A stretch of 64,000 bases of DNA, taken from NCBI GenBank assembly GCA_037039685.1, contig JAWNGF010000003.1:1116001-1180000 (forward strand), read 5' to 3'. This DNA is from Ceratobasidium sp. AG-K. Taxonomy: Eukaryota > Basidiomycota > Agaricomycetes > Cantharellales > Ceratobasidiaceae. The notes below the pieces were generated by a model that saw nothing but the letters and a program-made list of their open reading frames with translations, made no database searches and was not told the origin of the DNA. Below are positions 44,644 through 56,841 of this stretch, one piece after another (the stretch's first letter is position 1; every line of letters starts with the position of its first letter). The position numbers were made by a program, and so were the translations under genes.

Positions 44644-46115
44644 ATGAACTCTCTTCACGCAATTCAGGTATGCATGTGGGCCGAATAACCATGACGCAAA
44701 AAGCTGAGAACAAGTCCAGTCGCACTATTGGGCGGTACGAGATTATCTCAGTCCGGTAAGTAACGCTCTGTTTACTTGTGGCCGTGTTGCTGAGACACGA
44801 TCTAGGTCTTGAGGGAAAGCAAGTTCAAGGAGCATGGAAGGATAACGCCTGGTGTGTTCTCTGTTGCGAGTAATCTACGATCATGCTGATGCTTGCGGAC
44901 AGAGGAGTTTGTGGCTGCCGGCGATTTCCTAGCCTACAAGTTCCCCGTCTGGTCTTGGTGCGTCGATCTTGCGTCTACCTACCGTCTCGGGGCTCTTACA
45001 TGCATTTCCAGGGAGAAGGGCGAGGCTTCAAAAGCACGCGATTATCTTCCAGCGGACAAGCAGTACCTTGTTACCCGTAAAGGTATGTGGCGCTGAAGCT
45101 CCGATTCGCCCTTGCGCCCGCCCACATGATATTCAAGTGCCCTGCCTGAGGCGAGCAACATCCCTTGCATACACCGACGCCGACGAAGACGCCGAGAAGC
45201 TCTTGTCGTTTGCTGATGATTCAGGCAAGGGTGATGAGTGGGTTCAAACACACGCGGGCCGTCGTAAGTGGATGAAACCAACTCTGGTTGGTGTATAATA
45301 CTAAGGCTTGCTTCAGCGACCGGCGAGGACGGATCTAAGCTTGGAGAAATTCACGATATACCCGACATCGACGGGCAAACTAATGAGCTTACGAAGGACA
45401 TGAACTCGCTGTCGGTTGAACCAGACACTCCAGATATCGACGATATCCCTGATATGGAGGAGGAAGGACTGGAAGAGGTTGCAGATGAGGCCACTGCAAA
45501 GCCACTGCCCCCTGCTCCAGTAGAGATTGCGAAGGGCAACCTGCTCCAAGTGCGAACTTACGACGTTATGATCACTTACGACAAGTATTATCAAACTCCT
45601 AGAATCTGGCTGCTCGGATTTGATGAGGTGGGATGTGCATCGCGGCAAACCTGTGTTCTTGACTCACTATGCTTGAGTAGAATGGAACTCCCCTAACTCC
45701 CCCACAAGTCTTCCAAGACGTTTCTGCCGACCATGCATTCAAGACGGTCACCATCGAACCTTTCCCCCATGCGGCAAACCTCTCTGCCGCATCTGTTCAT
45801 CCGTGCAAACACGCTAGTGTCATGAAGAAGGTCATCGAGCGCATGAATGCAGGTGTGGTGGAGGAACAGAAGAAGCGACAGGGGGCAAGCTCAAGCTCGG
45901 GCGGAGGTAGCAAGCGCAAGTGGCTCGGGCTCCGAAAGGGCAGCTCCAACGTTTCGTCGTCCGAAGAGAAGAAGCCCTCGGGCGTTGGACCTGGAGGCGA
46001 AGAGGGGGGCGAAGAGGCCGAAGGGATGCGTGTAGACTTTTACCTGGTCGTGTTCCTCAAGTTCATTGCCAGTATCGTCCCCACTATCGAGGTTGATTCT
46101 ACTACGGCGTTCTAG
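44644..46115 (+). CDS. ATG3: Autophagy E2-like conjugating enzyme Atg3
   Basis: Transfers Atg8 from the E1 Atg7 to phosphatidylethanolamine on autophagic membranes. Exon 1 is MNSLHAIQ; the frame continues [43 protein letters not shown], then [12 protein letters not shown] and the acidic flexible region ([23 protein letters not shown]), which in this family binds Atg7/Atg8. The E2 core has [42 protein letters not shown] and the catalytic HPC in [15 protein letters not shown]. It ends [22 protein letters not shown] Ser/Gly/Lys insert (about 45880-46010) separates the last two conserved helices, larger than in yeast. The stop is at 46113-46115. It is convergent with the LYAR-like gene. Confidence 0.95.
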
Positions 46116-46309
46116 ATGGGTATTTCGGCTTTTACTTCGTGCAAGGCATGATGATGTAGGCTGCTTGGGTTATTTTCCCTACGCTGCTTGTTGTATTTCG
46201 GATCCCTTGACTGGATATATGTTCCTACAACCTATATGTACCAATTACAGATCATATCAAACGACATGTGCGAAGCAATAAAAGTAGGCATACGACCTGA
46301 GGCATAGAA

Positions 46310-47972
46310 TCATGCGGCAGCGTCGGTCGACTCTTTGCCTTGCCTCTTGGACTTCTTCTTTGATTTTTCCTTGGCCTCTTCCGCCGTCACACCGTTCACC
46401 TCAAGCTCGGACCCGTTGACCGTCCCTCCATGTGATTTTCGTTTCTTGGACTTTTTGGATTCGGTAGAAGGGGGTTCTGATTCGGCAGCGGGCGAGGTGT
46501 CCGGAACTGAATCCGGTAAAATAGATTCATCTGGGGTTGGGACAGTGTCCTTGCTCTTCTTCTCCTTTTTAGATTTCTTGTCCTTCTTAGTCGTGCCATT
46601 CGTAGCCTCGATGGTTGAAACGGGGATCAGATCCCTGTCGTTTGGCGACCCGGTCGGCGGATTGGCCACAATTGCAGCCGATTCCGTTGGCTCAGCACTA
46701 GGCTGTGCATCGACATCCTTGTTCTTCTTGTTCTTCTTATCCTTTTTCTTCTTCTCCTGGCCATTCAGCCCGTTTGCGCTTGGCTCCTCTACGACCACGG
46801 GTGTTTCATCGGACGCATCCTTGGACTTTCGAGATTTCTTCTTCTTGGATGCGGACTCGTCGACACCATTGGTTTTGGCAATGGCATCACCGTTAGTCGC
46901 AGCGCCGTTAATCGAAGCAGAAGCAGGGACAGAGTCGGTAGGCATAGGGGTAACGTCGGCAGGCGCCTTGTCCTTGGACGACTCTTTTGATTTCTTCTCC
47001 TTCTTCTCCTTCTTGTCTTTCCTAGTAGACTCCTCCATCTTAGCATCGACCATATTCGAATCGGCGTCCGCAGTTTCAGACTTTCGAGACTTCTTTTTCT
47101 TCTTGTCTTTCTTTTCTGAGACGGGATCGCTCGAGTCGGGAGTGCTCGCAGCCTCTTCGAGTTTCTTTTTCTTCTTTTTGGCTGGTTCGATTGTACTCGC
47201 AGACTCGGACGCAACAGCGATAGGTTCTTCCTCTTCAGCCTTTCGTTTCTTGGACTTTTTGGACTTCTTCTCAGACTCGGGCTCGGGCGCGGGAACAGAT
47301 TCAGTAGGGGTATCCTTGGATGGCGCAGTAGCCTGCATGAACTGAATTAGTACGAAAGGCTTGGTGAATGAGGTGAATGAAGGACGTACCTGTGCATCCT
47401 CCGCCGTCCAGTCGTTAGGGTTGAATGGCGCATTGTTTACAGGATCCGGAGGAGGAGCGGTCCAGGCATTGACTTGCGGGCCGAGAGGGATTGAGTTCTC
47501 CCCAGAGCCGGCGTACGAGGGACGTCCCGAACCTCTTGCACCTCCTCGTCCCCCTCGCTGCCCACGACCTCTCCCTCTTCCCTGGGCTAATATAAGCATT
47601 TCATTCTAACTAAGGTGGTTCAGGCTTACCCGAGGTTCCTGGTACACACTTTTGTGGTATTTTTGCTCCTCAGACATGCATGAAGTGTGGCCCTTCCACT
47701 GCGCCGGCCCAGCAAACGTTTTACTGCAATCTATACACGTGAACGATGCATGGCATCTGGAGCCATGGGTATCGAGTTTAGGTTTCTTGACGACGTCTTG
47801 GCAACCTGGTATTCAGTAGGTTAGCTTTCGACGGACGAGCGAACAGCTGGTGCGCAAGTAGATAGGATTACTAACCATCACACCTGCAAGAGTAGCGAAT
47901 AAATTTCACTATTTGTGAGCCTGTATATTGATTTGGCGAAAGCCGACTGGCAACTTACTGGAAAGAAACCAT
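46310..47972 (-). CDS. LYAR-type zinc-finger nucleolar protein
   Basis: Predicted nucleolar protein of the LYAR family, linked elsewhere to pre-rRNA processing. Short 5' exons give MVSFQCDGCQDVVKKPKLDTH, then RCHASFTCIDCSKTF and GPAQWKGHTSCMSEEQKYHK. This comprises the two LYAR C2HC fingers, including the highly conserved WKGHTSC. An RG/GR-rich stretch (GRGRGQRGGRGGARGSGR), a short AWTAPPP segment and FNPNDWTAEDAQ follow. The long C-terminal half is low-complexity with many KKKxKKxK blocks and Glu/Ser spacers, ending GKESTDAAA. The two halves are typical of LYAR. The stop is at 46312-46310. The antisense strand is open over 336 codons here, an effect of the biased composition. Confidence 0.88.
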
Positions 47973-48687
47973 GATCTAGGAGGGAAGGAATAGTAATGTC
48001 CCAAAAAATAATCTGAGGGCGATCAATTTACCCTGAATGATCGGCACGTGACATAAACATGTAAATGCCTTGCATTTAGCCGAGGAGAGCATCGAATGTG
48101 CCTTGTGTAGCTGTACAAGCGCCGTTTTACAGTAACCTCACTAATACGTGGTTTGGTACACCAAAACGGTAAGCTCGGCCCTACTTCAACAAAAGAGCGT
48201 ATAGTCTATTTTTATGCTAACTAGCTCAGCCTCCTAGACTCGGCACAGGATTGATACATGATATCCACATGCAATGATTCTAATTATGAGACTGACGCGG
48301 GTATGGGAGTGAAATCCGCTTTGGACGCAGAAGTCTAGGCACGGGAACCCCTGGTGCTCAACTCTCTGGCTAGTTATGCGTTCCCTGGACTACAAGACAC
48401 AACATGGGAGCAGGTCCTCTCGAGCCTCTGGGGCCTGTGTCCAATATGTCCAACGGTGGCGGTCTCGTCATCGCCCTTTATGCATCACTCCTTGACTAAA
48501 TCCTTGATCCGGCGCGATCAGAAAAATGCAGATACTGGGAGCAAAGAAGTATTACGGGCACCTGGCCAAGCTCTGTTTTGGTGTGTATCGCAAGGCGCCG
48601 TCACCGCACCCGAGAAGATAGTCAACCGAAAATCGGCCTTTCAAATTACTGTGCGGACGGAACAGTACATTGGGGCGATACAGCAAA
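47973..48687. other. Intergenic with CACGTG; no gene recognised
   Basis: About 715 bp. CACGTG at 48045-48050 lies 73 bp upstream of the LYAR start. Plus-strand open frames at 48354-48940 are largely antisense to the COG3 3' end and have no motif. Possible decayed material, but nothing is identifiable. Confidence 0.4.
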
Positions 48688-51600
48688 CTATGACTTGCGA
48701 GAGTCAACCGACAACGAACGTAGCCACTCCCACAATTCTGGGAGGGACATCAATGAGGGCCCACACCCGGGCGAACACCTCGTCTCTGCGGTTTTACGGA
48801 ACGCAGTAAACGTCGAGGCAATCTCATCGTACAAGGCGGGAAGCAGCACCCCAATCGTGCTTTCATCGCGAAGGTATAATCGTACGTGCGCCGCCCAGTC
48901 AGACAACTGTTTCTCGCACACGGAACGGAACTCCTCCTGAATTGCGACGATAGCAGGTAGCTGTGCAAAATCTTGCGTGGACAGAAGTGTGTTGGGTTGC
49001 GCCTTGCTAAAGTTATCGCAGTTGGCAATAAATGTCTTGAGGGGCGCTGCCGCTAGTTCTGCGCATTTTGTAATCAGGGATTCGCAAGATCGTTTAAGAT
49101 CTTCGTCGATACTCTAAATAGGCATTTTAGTTGACCTGTAGTCTCAATTCCGCAGAGGTCAACTGACTGTGCGAGCCACCGAGAGTGATTCTCCAAATCT
49201 TGAGGCTCCAAGCATAGCGATCCCACCAAGCAGTCCGTTGGGATTGAACAATGAACTCGTACCGCGAAGCAAGTTACCCAGTGTATCTGCGAACACAGAT
49301 CTAGTCAATGTCTGCCAGCAATGGGCAACGATAACTAACCTGAGGCTGGCTGTGAAGCAATTTCGTAGTCGGTCGTCGCATTTTCAACTGCCGTGGTGAT
49401 CTCTTTCAACGCCAAAAGGTGTCGAATGACAAATAAATGCACATCCATATCGTTAGATTCGGGCCGCGCCAAGAGGAGGTCCGACGCTGCTAGGATCGAG
49501 AGTCGACACAACGAAATAGCTTCTTGTGAGATATCCTGGAATATCGCTGGCTGAAGACGGTCAAAAGGCTTGAAGTTTAGCGGTGGCTTGGCATCACTCA
49601 CCTTGACATAGTTGTGTAGCTTTTTCAGGACGTTGACGGTGGTAAGAAGCGAAGGGTACCAAGTGGATTCAGGCTCCAAGTTTGGCATTTTCAACACCTC
49701 TTCCTCGTCTTCATCTGATTCTTTATCATCAGACGAGGTGGGGGCAATGGCATCTTGAATGCCAATGTAAGTGCATACATCCAGGTTAAGTGCAAACCTC
49801 GATAGTTACCTTTCAGCTTCGCTGGGTAATCCAAATCCTTTGGCTGAGCCGCATAATTCCTAATTTCGGACTGAACAATCGCTTGGGCCTTGAAAAACAG
49901 TCGCGTTTGTGCGTCCTGAAGAACCATTTGCAACAAATGACTGATGTGTAACTTGGCGAGTCCAGGTGTACGCGGTGGGAGCTGTGGAGAGGCCGGGGGA
50001 GATGCTGTGAGTAATAACGGGTCGTCTGCTTCTGTATCTGGAGCCCCGCTGTCCCCAAAAGATTGCAACGGGATATCCAAGACCATTAGAGCTTGAAGGA
50101 CTGTGCAAACTTCACATAGGACGTCGAGTTTTTGCTCGTGGAGGATGCGTGGGCGTAGATCGTCGTAAAGGTGGTCACATATTCCTTCTAGGTATCGGCT
50201 TGACGGTGCTTGATAAGTATCGAGTCACATTCGCATGCACCAGGTACCTACTAGAGTTTATCTTCGCCGGAATTGAAGAACCTACGGAACAGGTTGAATT
50301 CCTCGCTGCATACCTGCTTCAAATAGCTGCACCCTACACGAGTCTAAACTCATGCGTTACAAAAACCCGAGGTCAACAATAATCCAAGCACTCACCAATT
50401 CTATCAACTCGCTCTGTCCCGGTTGCAGGCCTCTGATTTCTTCCGTAACGCGCGGGACAAGCAACGCTCGCCGTACTGAGAAATATGCAGCGTGACATTC
50501 ACTCAAAAGCGATTCGAGTTGGTCTGGATGAGACAGAGCACGGTTTTCTAGCTCCATGACTAGTGGGCTGAGGGAAGGAACCAAAGACTGAAACTTGGTA
50601 TAGAGTAGATGATGTGCGGCTACCGAGGATAGGTCCTAACGCAAGCATTAGTACCAAATGACGAGGCAGATGAGTGTAGCTAGCATACAGTTTCAGCTAT
50701 GCGCTTTTGCACGTCAGTGTGTATCGCCCGGAGCGTTCCGACGAGGTACATTTTGATTAGCGTCATGGCTCGCGTTAGACATTGCTGGAAGCGCAGGAGA
50801 TAGATTTCCGCTTCCTTGAAATGACGCTGTACATGCGTGAGTTGCTGCAACAATCCTCAGGCTAGAATACGTACGTGACTATTCATATATTCTAGGCAAA
50901 CATCAACCCGCTCGACCATTAATAAAAAGTCAGCTTGCAGCACCAATGCTTCTCCTGGATGGTTTAGCATGCGAGTAGCATACTCTAATTCCTGAAAGTA
51001 CTCGAGTCGCGCGCCAATCTCGTCGGTAACGTGAATAAGTCTGTCCTAACGATATTAATTAATCTGAAAGTCGTTGGATCCAACGGAGAGAACGAACTCA
51101 CACGTTCTTCGAGTAGCCGTTGCGCCGCGCCCTTCAAGCTCTCGCCTCGATCTTCAACACTTTGCCAGTCGGCGTGAAGCTGGGCCAAGCCGTCGCTCGC
51201 ACCATGCACCCGGTCAAGAAGTGTATCACACGAGGCGAGCTGCGACTCCACGTTCATCAGATGCGAGCGGAAATGAGATTCTTGAGAGTAGGTGATGGAT
51301 CTATCGATGAGCGCGAACCAGTCATGGAATTGTTGTGGGGTTTCGAGCGGCACTTGAGGGTGGAGGTGATGCGATTGTCCGTCCTTTGTTACAGTGAGCA
51401 TGGGTACGGGGGTAGTTGGCCTAGAGCCAGGTGCTGATGAGGACAAAAATCCGCCATGTCTACCAAGGATAGGTGTGGAAGGTCGCGATGGCGAGTCCTC
51501 ATCCCGGAACTACGACGCGTCAGAGTTGTTCGGTCGGATAATGTTGGACTTACCTTGATGGGAGGCTTTTTCTCCTCGCATCGAATCTTCAAGCTCAACA

Positions 51601-51739
51601 CGCTGCGGACTTCCACGTCGTCCAAGGGCGCCTTGCTTTCCCACTCCTCGACACTGAGCACTTGTTTAGGATGTGGAGATGGTGCCAGCGACGGCGTGGG
51701 GACATTCGGCCGTCGAATACCGGGTCGTATCGCGGCCAT
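48688..51739 (-). CDS. COG3: Conserved oligomeric Golgi complex subunit 3 (Sec34)
   Basis: Lobe A subunit of the COG tethering complex for retrograde intra-Golgi vesicles. Start MAAIRPGIRRPNVPTPSLAP; then VLSVEEWESKAPLDDVE, QFHDWFALIDRSITYSQESHF and a helical stretch SCDTLLDRVHGASDGLAQLH, the Sec34 N-terminal domain. DEIGARLEYFQELEYATRMLNHP follows, a strongly conserved COG3 motif, then LQADFLLMVERVDVCLEYM and QRHFKEAEIYLLRFQQCLTRAM. Next are HLLYTKFQSLVPSLSPLVMELE, CSYLKQVCSEEFNLFRRFF, YLEGICDHLYDDLRPRILHEQ and IISHLLQM-like and DISQEAISLC helices. The stop is at 48690-48688. The last ~80 residues are less conserved. About ten exons with introns around 50-60 bp and one of about 145 bp after exon 1. 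Confidence 0.92.
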
Positions 51740-52032
51740 GGTTCACTGTTAAGACGCCGGAGATCAATTATTGCTGTCACCGCCAGTTTACGTTGATGTC
51801 GGGTTCGAGACCGAATGATTTGGCGCTTCGCGATAATTGGCTGGCAAAGCATGTGATTCAAGACTAGTGTTGAGAGGCGAGTTCTCAAGCATCGTAGTAT
51901 ACAGGGGAGTGGTATGGGGCAAGGCAAGAATAAGGACAAAGGATTGTGTGGAAACATGGGAAAACGTCCTCTGAATATGAAAAAACTACATGGTGTGTTG
52001 AAGGAACGCGAAGAAAAAATGGGAACAAGCGC

Positions 52033-52923
52033 TCAATCATAGAAATCTTGCTTGCTCACGCCCATGACTTCATGCACAGGTGGAAACTCCCGTACGACCG
52101 ACTTTCCTTGGAGTGAAAGTTGTGTGTCCATCGGATTTTGTATTGGCTGAGTTGGGGTAGGTATCTGTGTATCATATGACTGACCACATGGTTCACACCT
52201 GTTTCTCGAGAAAATCAGAAAATTCACTCACGGACAATCCCTCTCCAGGTACCGGTATCATGTTCTCCTTCGAGCCTCTAGCACTCCCATTCCGAAGGTC
52301 TAGTCTAGGACGACCTCGGTTTACGGACCCACTTCTTCCCCTCATCACATCCGGTCGCAGGAAGCGAACGCCAGCAATTCCAACATGGAAAACATCTCCA
52401 TCGACACCCTGGTCACTTGCTCGACGTCCCTCTGGAGACGCTGACCTCGATTCAGGGTCGAAATGTTGTGAGCTGGAACGGGACTGCGAGCGAGAGTCGG
52501 AGCGAGAGTATGAAGAGTCATGGTTTGGGAGGACGATAAAGGGATGAGCGGCTTCGACATTGACCATTCGGCTGTGATTAGCGCATGAGAATATGGGGTC
52601 AGCTAAATTGTTATTCTGACCCACCTCGCAGCATCCCGATGTGCAGCGAACAATTGGTCCCTCAGCTCGTCAGAATCTTGCTCGATAACAGGCCTGAATT
52701 GTTTAGAATCAAGGGCCGTCAGTAATAACGGCTGAAGTTTACTTACGATTGATCAATGATGTCAATATCAGGCGGCGGAACAAGCGGTGTTCGCTCGTCG
52801 GGCTGCTGCGAGGAGAAACTGTTGGCTCGCTGTTCGAATTAAATCATGGATCGAGAAACTTACAGTTGAGAGCGCTCGACGAACAAGACAGCATCCAAAT
52901 ATGGTTTGAAAGAGAGACGACAT
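52033..52923 (-). CDS. Small unrecognised protein, possible LAMTOR1/Meh1-like lipid-anchored adaptor
   Basis: The spliced product starts MSSLFQTIFGCCLVRRALN, continues NSFSSQQPDERTPLVPPPDID, then EQDSDELRDQLFAAHRDAARR and VNVEAAHPFIVLP. A Ser/Arg-rich segment, FHVGIAGVRFLRPDVMRG and a tail SEFSDFLEKQPIQNPMD..KQDFYD complete it. The double Cys near the N-terminus and the DERTPLV segment recall Ragulator/EGO anchoring subunits (p18/LAMTOR1, Meh1), which are palmitoylated at the lysosome or vacuole. The match is weak and rests on layout, not on a solid domain. Five exons with good GT-AG signals (for example GTAAGTTTC after exon 1) make a real gene likely. ATG 52923; stop at 52035-52033. Function is left open. 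Confidence 0.55.
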
Positions 52924-53935
52924 TTACCAGGTATATAAAGAGGAAAGATAGACTCTACGAAGGTTGAGGATAGCTGCAAGAGCCATGAGCCAGCTACCCA
53001 CAATTGGGACATCCCTGAGACCCTGATTATCGGTGATCAAATTCCCTCTGGGCAAACATGTCCACAGAGTCCACAACATTTATAAAAGCATGGAATACCG
53101 GCGAACTCCGCGACTTGTAGCTTGCTGTTCGGCCAACCCTCAGGTTCCTACGTTTCTGCATTCAACTGCCGACTCGCACAGAACTTTACTTACGATAGAG
53201 GCGAGTAGCAGTTGCGGTTGTCGAGCATTACAGGCAGTTGAGACGCAACTGGGGTATTCGTGGGGTTGAAACGCGTGATCACAAAGTGTTGTCTGTACAA
53301 CTAACAAACATTACCGTGCCAATTGGTAACGATGTATCGGCATTGAACGAACCCCTCGTAACTGGTGCTGTAGTTTGAAACCCGCATAGGATCAACCTAA
53401 GTGCGGGTGTCGAGTTCAGCGATATCACATACGGTCTTTATTTTGAATTCAGAATCTTAAGAGGTGACCGGTTAACAATTTGGGACTCACTTCCGCAGCA
53501 GACTCGGACGAGTGACATTACAAACCGAAAACGCTGTAAGGGATCGAGGGTTGCATACAAAGGCTGCCGCTCTGAGATGCCCGACGAAGATTGCTCCTAG
53601 AGGTGCTCAACATAATTTCAGCAAAAATTCCAAGTGGATCGTTCTAGTCGTCCGGCATCTATCCCGGCAGCATATACTCAGTTGAACAAGTTCGATTCTG
53701 GCGCGGGTCTAGGTCAAACGCGACTGGTCAAGCTGTGACTTTGGGTGTGGTGTAGCCGGCGGGATAGCCGAGGTCTTGACGAGGGTGGTAATAGGGACAC
53801 GAATAGCCACCCCTGCTTACGAACGTCTAAATCTTTGTGCATACCGAGTTGGGGATATATCTGCCGTAAGCAGAGATGAATTAATGCAGATTGTGTACGT
53901 TGTAAGTGACAAGCTATTACTACTAATGACATTCA
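52924..53935. other. Gene-poor stretch, nothing recognised
   Basis: About 1 kb between the start of the small minus-strand gene and the 3' end of the CRAL-TRIO gene. Only short unrelated open frames, with no repeats noticed. Confidence 0.45.
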
Positions 53936-55134
53936 TTACGATGTTCCATTCGGAACTGCGCCAGTCTGTTCACCTCGGCCGTAGCGCTCTAGGTTCCATC
54001 CACCCGACTCTGCTTGCTTCAAACCCACTGGACCGGGCACGAATCGCTCTTCGGCTGTCATCCCGGCTCCCCGCAAAAGCTCCGTTGTAGGTTCGTCCAA
54101 TAGCGGATCATCCGCATAATCCCAAGCTAGCTCGCCACCATACCGTTGAGGAAGCGATGATGCGGGAATATTGTCGAGCAACTCTGTACTTTTGGACAGG
54201 GGATTAGGCAATATATGGACTTTGGCCCGAGTTTGTTCGTCGAACCAGCCCTGAAGGCACGTTAAGTGGGTTAAGCGCGGTAGTACGTTCCGCTTACTTT
54301 GACCCAGCCCCAGACTGTACTCCACCATCCAGGGGCTCCTACGACAAATATCATGCCTAGTGTTTCCGGATAATTTGCAGTTGCCAGTGTCGAAGCTTCC
54401 TGGAGATGGCTCCGAAACTGGAATAGTTGCTTTAGGGTAGTATGTTGCATGTCGATTATAGTTGTAGCTTGAGCGATATGAGACGGGACCAATGGTGAGT
54501 CTGACTTGGACTCGGGTGGGGGAAGTGCAGTGCAGACAGCGAAAGCGAAATTAACCATGTATTCGTACAATGCAATTCTGAGCAAGGGTCAGTATGAGAA
54601 TTGAATATTTTATTCGAAACCCACATTCGTTGATAGCGTCGTTCTGAAGGCGTTGCGCCGAGTTGCTTTAATACTTCGGGTGTCAAGTTTGCTAATTGAT
54701 ACACATATAAAGGCAGACCACGCTGAATGAACAATTAGCCAGGTCCGGGGTGAAAAATAGACACTCACTTTGTCTCTACGTCCAGTCCATCGAGGATAGA
54801 CCATCTTCATCTCTTCAAACTCCTTCACATCAAATCCGGTTCGGTACAAATTATCGACGTCATGTTGCGCACGCCATTTCTCTACATCTCTGAAATGCTG
54901 CGCGGCATTCGCTGGAGAATATCTCCGAGCACGTAAAAATCGACTATGAGATGGCGTTAACCCGATATGATGCAAGTGGTCGGATATAACACATGCTCAC
55001 ATCAACGTTGCATCGGGATGCGATGCCCTTGATCCATCCTTTACGGCAATATATTCTCCGGATTCTTGTAATAACTTTTTGAGCTCGTCTAGTGCACCGG
55101 ATTGCTTCTCGTCGAGACCAGAATGCTGCGTCAT
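53936..55134 (-). CDS. CRAL-TRIO domain protein, Sec14-like lipid transfer protein
   Basis: Predicted cytosolic phospholipid exchange/transfer protein. Start MTQHSGLDEKQSGALDELKK; CRAL-TRIO N-terminal helices SHPDATLM, FLRARRYSPANAAQHFRDVEKWRAQ, then FDVKEFEEMKMVYPRWTGRRDK and the lipid-binding fold: GLPLYVYQLANLTPEVLKQLG, IALYEYMVNFAFAVCTAL, a central TTIIDMQHTTLKQLFQFRSHLQ, ATANYPETLGMIFVVGAPGWWSTVWGWVK, GWFDEQTRAKVHIL and LLDNIPASSLPQRYGGELAWDY. The NYPE and LPxxYGG motifs are classic Sec14 signatures. The tail after the domain is Gly-rich and ends TGAVPNGTS at 53938-53936. Introns are about 50-60 bp. It is not an obvious ortholog of a particular Sfh isoform. Confidence 0.9.
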
Positions 55135-55630
55135 GATAGGATGGAGGCGGACACAGTCGTGGGAAAACGAGGCGCGGTTGCTTGGCTCGTTTGGTGGTGG
55201 TAAGCGACTGGATGAGGTCCGAAATGAATACGTAAACCCAAATGGTACACAAATAGACAAGGGCAACCTTTTCTCGGAGCCAGCTCGTTGGTGCACCTCC
55301 ACTCCTCCACCACGGTCAAACGCCCGGATCCCCGGATAGTTACCAAGAACGTTCGGCAAACCCCTTCCGGCTATAATCGACTATTAGTGATGACTGTAGT
55401 TGATCTACTGATAGACGGCAGCCAAGCTCGACAGTAAGCGGCAAGCGAAGGCCGGTGGAGGTTTGTAAGCCCGGGGCATCGGTTAGTCAGGCGCAGTACG
55501 TCATGCCTAATTTAGCATCACGTGGCGAATATATCCCTCGGGTTTATATGCAAGCCGATTTATGCACCGCTCTCAACCGCTCGCTTCTTAGCCGCTCGAA
55601 ACTACAACTCCCTCGTCCCGCCACCATATC
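55135..55630. promoter_or_regulatory. Divergent promoter region, Sec14-like / GST
   Basis: Nearly 500 bp between two outward-facing starts. CACGTG at 55519-55524 and a TTTATATGC AT-rich box near 55543-55551 lie upstream of the GST start at 55631. No additional gene is supported; open frames here are spurious. Confidence 0.4.
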
Positions 55631-56576
55631 ATGAGCCAAGAACCACTAGTCGTCTATACCGCCAGGGTGGGTCTCACTTGTAGGGCATTGACGTAGGATC
55701 GATTTAATCTCATCCGGTTACCAGATATGCCCCTTTTCTCAGCGAACCAAAATTGCGCTTGAAGAGGCGGGAGCCAAGTACACCAACTATGAGATTGATC
55801 TCGGTAACAAACCCGAGTGGTATGTGACCAAAGTCAATCCAGCTAGCAAGGGTGAGTTGAAATCTTGCACATCAGTATCTGATCACTGACGGTTGAAACT
55901 CTCCAGTTCCAGCCATCGCATACGGTGGCCCGGCGAGTGAACCTGACAAGCCGTCCGATGAATCAGTCAAACTCGCCGAATCGGCTGTACTCGTCGAGTT
56001 TATCGCAGACCTCTACCCCGAGGCCAAGTTGCTCCCGACAAATCCGGTCGAGCGGGCCCAGGCGCGATTCTTTGTCGATTTTGTCGGATGTCGACTTTTG
56101 CCGGCATTTTTCGCGTTTGTGTTCAAGGGGACGGCTGGGGACTCGCTCAAGGGCGCCATGGAAACCATTCAGCAACGTCTTCCAAGGAATAGCACATTCT
56201 TTGGTGGCGACAAGCCCAACGTTGCCGATATTGCAGTGGCGCCGTTTCTTGCCCGTATCGAGCTTCAGCTCAAGCACGACCTTGGCGCATTTCCTCAAGG
56301 GGAAGGAACGAAGCTCTACGCAGAGCTGTTCAAGGACGAGCATTTCCATGTCTTGAGGGACTATACCCATGCCTTGATGGCCAGAGAAAGTTTCAAGAAG
56401 ACCTTTGACGAGGTAGGTCGGATTTGATCCCAAAATACTCGCAAACTGATTGGTTCCAGGAATACTTGTTGCACAAGATGAAAGAGCGCCTGGCACATAT
56501 CCGCCGTGCCAAATCGGTCTCGCCTCCGCCCTCGCAAGCCGGGGGCACCCCGCCTGCGATTAAAGCGGCCAGTTAA
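55631..56576 (+). CDS. Glutathione S-transferase (omega/etherase-like)
   Basis: Cytosolic GST for conjugation or reduction of toxic or aromatic compounds. Start MSQEPLVVYTARICPFSQRTKIALEEAG: a thioredoxin fold with CPFSQ at the active-site position, so the Cys-type (omega, or fungal etherase/GTT2-like) is favoured over Ser/Tyr types. EIDLGNKPEWYVTKVNPASKVPAIAYGG supplies the cis-Pro (KVPAI), SVKLAESAVLVEFIADLYPEAKLLP the glutathione-binding ESAV motif. The C-terminal helical domain has RFFVDFVGCRLLPAFF and FFGGDKPNVADIAVAPFLARIELQ (the N-capping box). The final exon EYLLHKMKERLAHIRRAKS ends in a Pro/Ala tail, stop at 56574-56576. Four exons; introns about 60 bp. Confidence 0.9.
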
Positions 56577-56841
56577 ATGATACCCATTCTTATGCTTTGT
56601 CGCAGGTTGTATGTAATAATAGGATTGTATTTCAGCTGGGTCAAAAGTTGTCGCCACGTGATGCTCCGGCATCAACGCATCCCCACAGTGGGGCCGCAAG
56701 CTTCGAGATGAGGGCGGGCCGCCGTGTCTCACGGACCTAGCGAGGCGTTGATGGGATCTAGCGACGCAAGCTCGATGGTTCTCATATCCCAGTTGTCATC
56801 CAACGCTCCCCATTTTTTTCAGCAAATTCATTGAACTATGC

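Noticed and set aside
46335..47345. 336-codon plus-strand open frame
   Set aside because: It is antisense to the Lys/Glu/Ser-rich tail of the LYAR-like protein; its Phe/Ser/Leu composition is what the complement of such a tail gives. No splice sites or domain.
48354..48940. Possible plus-strand gene overlapping the COG3 3' end
   Set aside because: Most of it is antisense to COG3 coding sequence; no recognisable protein features.
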